From: Candidatus Loosdrechtia aerotolerans
Lineage (GTDB): Bacteria > Planctomycetota > Brocadiia > Brocadiales > Brocadiaceae
DNA: 64,000 nucleotides
Direction: 5' to 3'
NCBI GenBank assembly: GCA_021646405.1
Contig: SOER01000010.1
Location: 1-64,000, forward strand
Under the pieces are notes generated by a model. The model was not told the DNA's origin, did no database searches, and worked only from the letters and a program-made list of their open reading frames with translations. Each line of letters begins with the position of its first letter. The stretch's first letter is position 1. The position numbers and the translations under genes were made by a program. Below, piece by piece: positions 57,329-64,000 of this stretch.

Positions 57329-58531
57329 CTATTCAACAATTTTCGTAACGACACCGGCACCGACGGTTTTTCCACCTTCTCTGATAGCGAATCTCAAGCC
57401 TTCGTCCATTGCCACTGCCGTCAATAATTCCACATTCACCCTTACATTATCACCAGGTATTACCATTTCCGTTCCGGACGGCAGGGTTACTACCCCCGTA
57501 ACATCTGTTGTTCGGAAATAGAATTGGGGTCGATATCCCGTAAAGAACGGCGTATGTCTTCCACCTTCTTCCTTGGTTAACACATATGCCTCTGCTTCAT
57601 ATTTCTTATGAGGGGTTATCGTTCCCGGCTTTGCCAGTACCTGGCCTCTCTCTATATCTTCCTTTTCCACACCCCTTAGCAATACCCCAACATTATCACC
57701 TGCATGACCTTCATCCAGGGTCTTATTAAACATCTCCACTCCCGTTACTACTGACTTCCCAACCTCAGGCTTTATCCCCACAATCTCTACCTCATCGCCT
57801 ACCTTTACCTTTCCGCGCTCTATTCTCCCCGTAGCAACAGTCCCCCTGCCCTTTATACTAAACACATCCTCTACCGACATCAGGAACGGCTTATCTATCT
57901 CCCTTACCGGATCCGGAATATACTCATCCACCGCATCCATCAACTTCATAATCTGACCGCAGTACGGACATGTCTCTGAACCACATCCACACTCCATCGC
58001 CTTCAACGCCGATCCCCTTATTATTGGTATCTCATCCCCGGGAAAGTTATACTTGCTCAACAATTCCCTTACTTCCATCTCAACAAGATCCTGCAGCTCC
58101 GCATCCTCCAGCATATCAATCTTGTTCATAAACACTACAATCCTTGGCACTCCTACCTGCCTTGCCAAAAGAATATGTTCCCGCGTCTGAGGCATCGGAC
58201 CATCCGGTGCACTTACCACCAATATCGCACCATCCATCTGCGCAGCACCCGTTATCATGTTCTTTACATAGTCCGCATGACCGGGACAATCCACATGCGC
58301 ATAGTGCCTCCTCTTCGTCTCATACTCCACATGGGCTATCGCTATCGTAATCCCCCTCTCACGTTCTTCAGGCGCCTTATCAATCGTATCAAACGCCCTC
58401 TCCTTGGCCAACCCCTGTTTTGCCAAAGTGTGGGTTATTACCGCCGTCAACGTCGTCTTACCATGATCTACGTGACCTATCGTACCTACATTCACATGTG
58501 GCTTCGTACGCTTAAATACTTCTTTCCCCAT
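57329..58531 (-). CDS. tuf: Elongation factor Tu (copy 2, tRNA-tuf locus)
   Basis: A 400-residue EF-Tu with the same amino-acid sequence as the copy at 41495, including the four-cysteine loop at 181-191. On my line-by-line reading the coding DNA is also the same, except the stop codon (TAG here). Identity ends within two bases of the ATG and at the stop, so flanking DNA is unrelated. It follows four tRNA genes, as E. coli tufB does. Confidence 0.98.
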   Translation of the reverse strand: MGKEVFKRTKPHVNVGTIGHVDHGKTTLTAVITHTLAKQGLAKERAFDTIDKAPEERERGITIAIAHVEYETKRRHYAHVDCPGHADYVKNMITGAAQMDGAILVVSAPDGPMPQTREHILLARQVGVPRIVVFMNKIDMLEDAELQDLVEMEVRELLSKYNFPGDEIPIIRGSALKAMECGCGSETCPYCGQIMKLMDAVDEYIPDPVREIDKPFLMSVEDVFSIKGRGTVATGRIERGKVKVGDEVEIVGIKPEVGKSVVTGVEMFNKTLDEGHAGDNVGVLLRGVEKEDIERGQVLAKPGTITPHKKYEAEAYVLTKEEGGRHTPFFTGYRPQFYFRTTDVTGVVTLPSGTEMVIPGDNVRVNVELLTAVAMDEGLRFAIREGGKTVGAGVVTKIVE

Positions 58532-58615
58532 TTACTTTTTATTCTCCTCTATCCATCCTGCCAATCGCTTCTTTAACCATCTCAACCCTTTTAAGGCTTG
58601 TATTATAGTCTTCAA

Positions 58616-58687
58616 AGCTGCTGATGGGATTTGAACCCATGACCTCGTCCTTACCAAGGACGTGCTCCGCCCCTGAGCTACAGCAGC
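58616..58687 (-). tRNA. tRNA-Thr (anticodon GGU)
   Basis: Cloverleaf with acceptor GCTGCTG/CAGCAGC, anticodon stem CGTCC/GGACG around TTGGTAA, T-loop TTCAAAT, discriminator U. The anticodon GGT reads ACC/ACU. It is the last tRNA before tuf, like E. coli thrT. Confidence 0.95.
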
Positions 58688-58785
58688 AAAATGCTATTTT
58701 CATAAACAATTTCGATTCTTTTAGTATAACACGAAAAAAGCAAATGTCAAATCTTAATATTATTTATTTTAAATTAAAATTAAAA

Positions 58786-58856
58786 AGCGGGCGATGGGAA
58801 TCGAACCCACACAACTAGCTTGGAAGGCTAGGGCTCTACCATTGAGCTACGCCCGC
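58786..58856 (-). tRNA. tRNA-Gly (anticodon UCC)
   Basis: Cloverleaf with acceptor GCGGGCG/CGCCCGC, anticodon stem CTAGC/GCTAG around CTTCCAA, T-loop TTCGATT and the U discriminator typical of tRNA-Gly. The anticodon TCC reads GGA/GGG. Confidence 0.96.
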
Positions 58857-58907
58857 AACTTAGTTTCGTCTTTCGTCTGTTAAGATGAAAGAGACATCAG
58901 GATATGG

Positions 58908-58990
58908 TGGGTGGAGGAGGATTCGAACCTCCGAAGGCTAACGCCAACAGATTTACAGTCTGTCCCCTTTGGCCGCTCGGGAATCCACCC
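58908..58990 (-). tRNA. tRNA-Tyr (anticodon GUA)
   Basis: A class II tRNA of 83 bases with acceptor GGGTGGA/TCCACCC, anticodon stem ACAGA/TCTGT around CTGTAAA, a long variable arm, T-stem GGAGG/CCTCC and discriminator A. The 3' CCA is encoded in the DNA (58905-58907), unlike its neighbours. Confidence 0.96.
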
Positions 58991-59026
58991 TACCGATCTA
59001 CTTTTTCTTATTCCTACTGTTTCTAA

Positions 59027-59099
59027 AGCTAGCGGTGGGACTCGAACCCACAACCTGCGGTTTACAAAACCGCTGCTCCGCCAATTGAGCTACGCTAGC
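59027..59099 (-). tRNA. tRNA-Thr (anticodon UGU)
   Basis: Cloverleaf with acceptor GCTAGCG/CGCTAGC, anticodon stem GCGGT/ACCGC around TTTGTAA, T-loop TTCGAGT, discriminator U. The anticodon TGT reads ACA. It is the first gene of the tRNA-tuf-rpo superoperon, like E. coli thrU. Confidence 0.95.
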
Positions 59100-59236
59100 A
59101 GAACAAAAACCCTTAACACTAAAGTGAGATTTGCTTGACCAGCACTAACAAAAAGCACAGAAAGGTTCTCGCCTTTTGTGTTTTCCGCATAACACTTTCT
59201 TATATATTATTTTATGCACAATTTTATTTCTCTTAC

Positions 59237-59259
59237 GTAACTTACTAGATGTAAGTTAC
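59237..59259. promoter_or_regulatory. Perfect 9-bp palindrome just after the tRNA-tuf promoter
   Basis: GTAACTTAC (59237-59245) and GTAAGTTAC (59251-59259) are exact inverted copies around TAGAT. From the promoter at 59270-59297 the transcript would start near 59263, so the palindrome would occupy the very 5' end of the RNA. It could be an operator, a 5' hairpin, or a weak aroC terminator (no T-run follows on the aroC strand). Confidence 0.45.
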
Positions 59260-59269
59260 AGAAAGGAAT

Positions 59270-59297
59270 ATATTATCAAAACATTAAGATTATTCAA
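59270..59297 (-). promoter_or_regulatory. Possible promoter of the tRNA-tuf superoperon
   Basis: On the minus strand TTGAAT (59292-59297) and TAATAT (59270-59275) are spaced by 16 bases, just after the aroC stop and about 170 bases before the first tRNA. Confidence 0.45.
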
Positions 59298-59310
59298 GTA
59301 AAATTTGTAA

Positions 59311-60453
59311 TTATCTACGAATGGTTGAGATGTATCCATCATAATTACGTTTTACCTCGTCTATACTATCTCCGCCAAATTTCTCTAGCAGTGCCCTTCC
59401 AATCTCAAAGGCAACCATAGATTCACACACAACAGATGCGGCAGGAACGGCACACACATCGGATCTTTCATAAGAAGCTGTTATTGGTTCTTTTGTTAAT
59501 AAATTTACGGATCTTAATGGTTTTATAAGCGTCGGAATAGGTTTCATATATGCTCTCACTACGATTGGTTCTCCGTTACTTATACCACCTTCTATCCCTC
59601 CGGCGTTGTTTGTATACCTTTGGAACCCACCGGTTAATGATTTGTCCTGTGAGGATTGGTTATAAAAAATTTCATCATGTACCTCCGAACCAAATTTATT
59701 TGATACGAGGAAACCCAGACCTAACTCGACTCCCTTAATCGCCTGTACAGACATTACAGCATGGGCTAATCTTGCATCCAGCTTCAGATCCCATTGGGTA
59801 TGATTGCCCAATCCAACAGGCAAACCATGTGCAATTACCTCAATAACCCCCCCAAGGGAATCACCCTTTTCTGCTGTTTGTTTAATTTTTTCGATAATAT
59901 CCCTTTCTATGTCCTGATCAATACAATATACCTGGCTTATCTCCCGATTTTTCTTGGCAATATCCATATCTTTAATGATTTTATCTGAATTAATGCCGCC
60001 TATTCCTTTTACATAACCAAATACATCAATTCCAAACCGGGAGAGTAAAATCTTTACTACAGCACCAACTGCAACTCTTGTAGCTGTCTCTCTGGCACTC
60101 GCTCGTTCCAGTATATTTCGCGCATCTTCCTGACCATATTTTATAATACCTGGTAAATCCGCATGACCAGGCCGAGGCTTCGTAACGGCATGTAATTCAT
60201 TAATTGTATAATCACTATTTTTGACCATGAGACAAATCGGGCTGCCAAGGGTTATATTTTTTCTAACCCCGGAGAGAATTTCAACACGATCTTCCTCTAT
60301 TTGCATTCGCCCACCCCTGCCTAATCCACCCTGCCTTCGCTTCAGTTCCTTATTGATAAACTCTTCATCAATAAATACACCGGCAGGAAATCCTTCTATT
60401 ATCGCAATGAGACATTTACCATGTGATTCCCCTGCTGTTTTGAAATATAACAT
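59311..60453 (-). CDS. aroC: Chorismate synthase
   Basis: The enzyme uses reduced FMN to turn EPSP into chorismate, the last shared step of aromatic amino-acid synthesis. The 380-residue protein has G-E-S-H-G-K near 8-13 (chosen start), the R-R-Q-G-G-L-G-R-G-G-R-M near 38-49 and G-H-A-D near 96-99, and the late signature with R-S-D-V-C-A-V-P-A-A-S. The frame opens at TTG 60465, but GGAGG lies six bases before ATG 60453 (M-L-Y-F-K-T-A-G-E-S-H-G), which is the real start. Confidence 0.96.
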   Translation of the reverse strand: MLYFKTAGESHGKCLIAIIEGFPAGVFIDEEFINKELKRRQGGLGRGGRMQIEEDRVEILSGVRKNITLGSPICLMVKNSDYTINELHAVTKPRPGHADLPGIIKYGQEDARNILERASARETATRVAVGAVVKILLSRFGIDVFGYVKGIGGINSDKIIKDMDIAKKNREISQVYCIDQDIERDIIEKIKQTAEKGDSLGGVIEVIAHGLPVGLGNHTQWDLKLDARLAHAVMSVQAIKGVELGLGFLVSNKFGSEVHDEIFYNQSSQDKSLTGGFQRYTNNAGGIEGGISNGEPIVVRAYMKPIPTLIKPLRSVNLLTKEPITASYERSDVCAVPAASVVCESMVAFEIGRALLEKFGGDSIDEVKRNYDGYISTIRR

Positions 60454-60575
60454 TCCTGCCTCCAAAATGAATAAATTTTAATTTTTATTTAATTGCCTCT
60501 AAGAATTTAGTTATGTTAGAATTGTAAAATTATATACTTAACATTACAGAATGACAATGTAAAATCCCGATATTT

Positions 60576-61838
60576 ATGTATAAACTTTTCATCAGCTTAC
60601 GCTATTTACGAAGTAGAAAAATATCCTTTTTTGCCGTTGCTGGAGTTGCCGTAGGAGTAATGACCCTCATTGTCGTTCTCTCTGTAATGAATGGATTTGA
60701 CCGGGAACTTCGCAGCAGAATACGAGGTACCCTTGCACATATTATTGTTACAAAAGGTGGCATGTATGGTCTTGATAATTATAAACAGGTTATCGAAAAA
60801 ATAAAAGATTTTGATCACGTAGCTGCCTGTGCTCCTTATGTGGAAGGTCCGGCTCTTATTAAAATACGAGGGAGAAAGGAATTTGTTTATTTCAAAGGAA
60901 TCGACCCCTTTGCAGAATCGCACGTAAGTGATTTTGAATCATATATTGCTCCTTTCGGAAACCAGCCTGGTGATTTATTAGAAACTCATGGTGAAAAACA
61001 TACTGCAAGTGCTTTTGGCGGGACCGAACTATTAAGGATCGGACCAGGAGATCCAGAAAGTTCTCCCCTGAGTTTTATCCAAAACGGCGAACAAATTGTA
61101 CTCGTCACGCTAAAAGATTGGGATAAAATCAGCGTAAAGGCATTTATTGTTGCAGGAAAATTCAGGTCAGGGATGTATGATTTTGATAAAAGTTACGTGT
61201 ATATTCCCCTTGCTGTGGCACAAGAGCTTGTCGGTACAAAAGAAAAAGATGCCGTAACCGGAATTAGCGTAAAATTAGATAATTACCACTACGCTCCTGA
61301 AGTTAAAGATCAATTACAGGCGGCATTAGGTTTTGAATATTTTGTGCAAACATGGGAAGACGCGAGAAAAACCTTTTTAATTGCTGTTATGATGGAAAGG
61401 CGTGTAATGGCATTTATCTTATTTTTTATCATCGTTGTCGCCGGCTTTAATATTCTGGCTATCTTAACAATGATAGTCTTAGAGAAATCTAAGGATATTG
61501 GTATTCTCAAGGCCCTGGGAGCAACAACACAGGGCATTATGTCTATATTTCTCTTAAACGGGCTCCTCATTGGGTGTATCGGTACCTCTATTGGTGTTGC
61601 GATCGGTTTACTCATTGTTTATAGGATTAACTGGTTGGAAAATTTCCTGTATAATGTTTCTGGCTGGAGACCTTTTCCACCTGAAATATATTATTTTAAT
61701 CAGATACCCACAGAAGTAAATGCCCTTGGCATTATACTTATTGTAAGCATCGCTATTGCAAGCAGCGTAATATTCAGTATTTATCCAGCTTTAAGGGCTG
61801 CACGACTCGACCCTGTGGAAACATTACGCTACGAGTAA
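60576..61838 (+). CDS. LolC/LolE-type ABC transporter permease
   Basis: The 420-residue protein starts L-F-I-S-L-R-Y-L-R-S-R and has a first helix (about 17-40), a large periplasmic domain (about 45-265) and three C-terminal helices (about 276-300, 320-350, 378-400), the FtsX/MacB-type plan of lipoprotein-releasing permeases. The last residues, P-A-L-R-A-A-R-L-D-P-V-E-T-L-R-Y-E, are the family ending. Such proteins extract lipoproteins from the inner membrane with LolD ATPase. No LolD gene is adjacent, so the ATPase must be elsewhere. Confidence 0.85.
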   Translation: MYKLFISLRYLRSRKISFFAVAGVAVGVMTLIVVLSVMNGFDRELRSRIRGTLAHIIVTKGGMYGLDNYKQVIEKIKDFDHVAACAPYVEGPALIKIRGRKEFVYFKGIDPFAESHVSDFESYIAPFGNQPGDLLETHGEKHTASAFGGTELLRIGPGDPESSPLSFIQNGEQIVLVTLKDWDKISVKAFIVAGKFRSGMYDFDKSYVYIPLAVAQELVGTKEKDAVTGISVKLDNYHYAPEVKDQLQAALGFEYFVQTWEDARKTFLIAVMMERRVMAFILFFIIVVAGFNILAILTMIVLEKSKDIGILKALGATTQGIMSIFLLNGLLIGCIGTSIGVAIGLLIVYRINWLENFLYNVSGWRPFPPEIYYFNQIPTEVNALGIILIVSIAIASSVIFSIYPALRAARLDPVETLRYE

Positions 61839-61971
61839 TCTATCGCTAAGCGATTTTTATGAAACCTATTGACAGATTACAAAATTGCTGGTAGCATTAA
61901 CCTTACAAGTTCTTGTTTTTTAATTTTATGATCATACTATGTGAGTGTTAACTTACAGGAGGGTGTAAATA

Positions 61972-62157
61972 ATGATGAGAATTAAGGGAAATGCAATCTC
62001 TTTAAATCAATCATCACCAGGAAGTGCTCGTTCCGCTTACTATGGTAAATGCCACCCTTTAGGTAGTTTTCTATTAAAACAATCATTCATAACATTTATA
62101 CTCTATAAGAAGCTTAACAGTGGTAAATTATTACGACATTCTCGAAGTACATCATGA
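61972..62157 (+). CDS. Possible small leader peptide ahead of the J-domain gene
   Basis: A 61-codon frame has a strong AGGAGG about eight bases before its ATG, better than that of the gene it overlaps. Its last 38 bases lie within the J-domain frame. The peptide (rich in Ser, Leu, Lys) matches nothing I know. It may be a translated leader that couples to the downstream start, or chance. Confidence 0.3.
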   Translation: MMRIKGNAISLNQSSPGSARSAYYGKCHPLGSFLLKQSFITFILYKKLNSGKLLRHSRSTS

Positions 62158-62935
62158 AGTAAGTAAAGAAGAGATTAGACGCTCATTCAGAGCGCTTATC
62201 AGAAAATACCACCCCGATATTTATAGTCAAAACAGACCCTGGGCCGAATCAAAAACGAAGATTATCATACAAGCCTACAAAACGCTCTCCAATACAACAA
62301 CCCGTGAACAATACGACCGGTTGTATAAACACCATTTTCAATCAAAAAAAACACAAAAGGTCAAGAAGGAAGAAACAACTACAACCAACAACACCCGGGT
62401 ACGGGTACGTACTATCCTTACTGATTTATTAGATGGTCGTATACATAACGCGGTTAAAAATTATGAGCATTTATTAAAAGAGAACGGCAACGCTAATTTT
62501 CTTTTAAATCTAAATCACAGGGATTATACAGACTGCAAAATCCTTCTTGGAGAGGCATATGAGAAACTCGGGAAATACGAGCTTTCTCTTGAATTCTATG
62601 AGTTTATTCTTGAAAAAGAGAAAAGCAGTGCATACCGCCAGCACTTTCTTACTGAAATAAAAGAACGAACAAGAAATATTTATTGCCGTAAATTAGCAAA
62701 ACGCGCTTCGCCAGAAAAGGCTTTGCAGATTTATAGAAGAGTTTTAGAGCTTGAATTATGCAAAAGCCAGAACGCCTTTATTTATAAAAAAATGGCCGAG
62801 TGTTATATGAAACTTCATGATTACGAAAAAGCCCTGCAACACCTTACCCTTGCCTTATCGTTAAAACCTAATCTTCAGGGCACTAACAAGCTTAAGATGC
62901 AACTAAAACAATATATTCCGAACCTAACCATATAA
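62120..62935 (+). CDS. J-domain protein with C-terminal TPR-like repeats
   Basis: The 271-residue protein has an N-terminal J domain (about 3-70): N-Y-Y-D-I-L-E-V near 3-10, K-Y-H-P-D near 29-33 with the Hsp70-activating His-Pro-Asp, and T-L-S-N-T-T-T-R-E-Q-Y-D near 53-64. A lysine-rich linker (70-90) follows, then helices that include TPR-like units (G-E-A-Y-E-K-L-G-K-Y-E-L-S near 142-154; A-E-C-Y-M-K-L-H-D-Y-E-K-A near 232-244). It lacks the G/F and zinc regions of DnaJ itself, so it is a specialised co-chaperone. Start is GTG 62120. Confidence 0.8.
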   Translation: MVNYYDILEVHHEVSKEEIRRSFRALIRKYHPDIYSQNRPWAESKTKIIIQAYKTLSNTTTREQYDRLYKHHFQSKKTQKVKKEETTTTNNTRVRVRTILTDLLDGRIHNAVKNYEHLLKENGNANFLLNLNHRDYTDCKILLGEAYEKLGKYELSLEFYEFILEKEKSSAYRQHFLTEIKERTRNIYCRKLAKRASPEKALQIYRRVLELELCKSQNAFIYKKMAECYMKLHDYEKALQHLTLALSLKPNLQGTNKLKMQLKQYIPNLTI

Positions 62936-62940
62936 ATGCT

Positions 62941-63840
62941 ATGAATACAACACCCCTTCTCACAACACAAATTCCACAACTCACATTTTATAATCGTGGT
63001 AAAGTACGGGATATTTATGAGGTTAATGATTATTTATTAATCGTTGCCACAGACCGCATTTCTGCATTTGATGTTGTTCTGCCGGATGGTATTCCATATA
63101 AAGGAATAGTACTCACAGAGCTCTCTGCGTTCTGGTTTCACTATACTTCCGATATTACGGAAAGCCACTTTATAACCAACCAAATCAAGCTTATGAATAA
63201 TGATATCGTTAACAAATATAAAGAAATCCTGCAGAGACGCTCTATGCTTGTGAAAAAGGTAAAGGTCTTTCCCGTAGAATGTGTTATTCGTGGTTATTTA
63301 GCAGGCTCCGGGTGGAAAGAATATCAGGAAACCCGGTCAATTTGCGGGGTGAAACTACCAGCAGGCCTTAAAGAATCTGATAAGCTTCCAGAACCTATCT
63401 TTACCCCGGCTATAAAAGCGGCAACGGGTCACGATGAAAATATTCCTTTTTCAAAGGTTGTGGACCTGATCGGTAAAGAACGAGCCGGGGAACTGAAGGA
63501 AAAAAGCATGAAGGTTTATCTCAGGGCCAGTGAATATGCAAGGGATAAAGGCATTATCATCTGCGATACTAAATTTGAATGGGGTATTACGGAGGATAAC
63601 AGAATACTACTGGTTGATGAAATCCTTACCCCGGACTCCTCACGTTTCTGGCCACTTGAGGACTATAAACCTGGCAAATCTCAGCCGTCCTATGATAAAC
63701 AGTTTATCCGTGACTACCTTGAATGTGTTCGCTGGGATAAGAACCCACCGGCACCAAAACTTCCTCCGGAAATTATCCAAAAAACATCAGAAAAATATCT
63801 CGAAGCCTATAAAGTTCTCACTGGTAAAAGCCTGATTTAA
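62941..63840 (+). CDS. purC: Phosphoribosylaminoimidazole-succinocarboxamide synthase
   Basis: PurC (SAICAR synthase) joins CAIR and aspartate with ATP in purine synthesis. The 299-residue frame has R-G-K-V-R-D-I-Y near 19-26, A-T-D-R-I-S-A-F-D near 36-44, V-I-R-G-Y-L-A-G-S-G near 114-123, and L-V-D-E-I-L-T-P-D-S-S-R near 227-238. It is the longer, fungal/planctomycete-like form rather than the 240-residue E. coli form. Its stop overlaps the next start by one base. Confidence 0.95.
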   Translation: MNTTPLLTTQIPQLTFYNRGKVRDIYEVNDYLLIVATDRISAFDVVLPDGIPYKGIVLTELSAFWFHYTSDITESHFITNQIKLMNNDIVNKYKEILQRRSMLVKKVKVFPVECVIRGYLAGSGWKEYQETRSICGVKLPAGLKESDKLPEPIFTPAIKAATGHDENIPFSKVVDLIGKERAGELKEKSMKVYLRASEYARDKGIIICDTKFEWGITEDNRILLVDEILTPDSSRFWPLEDYKPGKSQPSYDKQFIRDYLECVRWDKNPPAPKLPPEIIQKTSEKYLEAYKVLTGKSLI

Positions 63841-64000
63841 TGACAATGAATACGGATGACTTGCAGAAATACCTTGATGTAGCAACAGAGGCCGCCCTTC
63901 AAGCAGGCATTATCCTGAAAGATCATTTTGGTAAGGTTTGCCCCTCAATGATCGATGAAAAAGCAAAAAATGATTTTGTTACTGATATAGATAAAAAATC
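63840..64000 (+). CDS. Inositol monophosphatase-family protein, N-terminal part
   Basis: Starts at ATG 63840, inside the purC stop (TAATG), or at ATG 63846, and runs off the window. The first 53 codons match the SuhB/IMPase opening: A-T-E-A-A-L-Q-A-G-I-I-L, then H-F-G-K, and N-D-F-V-T-D-I-D-K. Family members dephosphorylate inositol phosphates or related compounds. Catalytic metal-site motifs lie beyond the window. Confidence 0.8.
   Translation, partial: MTMNTDDLQKYLDVATEAALQAGIILKDHFGKVCPSMIDEKAKNDFVTDIDKK

Noticed and set aside
41495-58531. Second tuf as an assembly duplication
   Set aside because: The flanks differ completely, the stop codons differ, and each copy sits in its own conserved context (fusA-tuf-rpsJ and tRNA-tuf-rpmG).
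1-64000. CRISPR array or defence system
   Set aside because: No regularly spaced repeats and no cas, restriction or known defence genes were found. The repeats present are isolated palindromes.

Overview
This 64 kb window is chromosomal DNA from a Gram-negative bacterium of roughly 40% GC (judged by eye). The gene content fits an anaerobic planctomycete of the anammox type (Brocadiales): KDO synthesis by a metal-type KdsA, scattered cobalamin genes (cobU, cobS, cbiF/cobM), a BadF/HgdC-type ATPase, and a long informational superoperon lacking rpmD. That assignment is an inference from gene content and remembered gene order; a 16S rRNA gene or RpoB placement would be needed to prove it.

Layout. 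(1) 1-8.9 kb is a loosely packed, partly decayed accessory region. It holds an integrase remnant, small broken reading frames, a truncated IS5/IS903-type transposase with one surviving terminal repeat, a frameshifted luciferase-like monooxygenase, small palindromic repeats, and a few intact genes (HAD phosphatase, YdcF-like protein, a six-or-more-helix membrane protein of unknown function, a PNP/UDP-family phosphorylase, an HU protein, a zinc-ribbon protein). (2) 8.9-25 kb is ordinary housekeeping DNA: rarA, an orphan Cache-HAMP receptor, transaldolase, holA, cobU/cobS, a phosphodiesterase-cysC pair, tRNA-Thr(CGU), kdsA, cbiF/cobM, a second HU gene, typA, an HgdC-like activator, a dual-specificity phosphatase and maf. 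(3) 25.0-59.1 kb is one almost gapless minus-strand block. In transcription order: tRNA Thr-Tyr-Gly-Thr, tuf, rpmG, tRNA-Trp, secE, nusG, rplKAJL, rpoBC, rpsL, rpsG, fusA, tuf, the S10 operon, the spc operon, secY, adk, map, infA, rpmJ, rpsM, a methyltransferase, rpsK, rpsD, rpoA and rplQ, ending at a clear hairpin terminator. It therefore joins the tufB, L11/beta, str, S10, spc and alpha operons. (4) 59.3-64 kb holds aroC (minus) and, divergently, a LolC/E-type permease, a J-domain/TPR protein, purC and the start of a SuhB-like inositol monophosphatase.

I found no CRISPR array, prophage, defence island or secondary-metabolite cluster. The points most worth a second look are inside or beside the conserved machinery: arginine at S12 residue 88, where lysine is usual and where Lys-to-Arg causes streptomycin resistance in model bacteria; a four-cysteine loop in both EF-Tu copies; two tuf genes that are identical on the DNA level apart from the stop codon; a methyltransferase gene placed between rpsM and rpsK; a palindrome at the likely transcription start of the tRNA-tuf block; and a promoter-plus-terminator unit ahead of typA that looks like a short leader RNA or sRNA.
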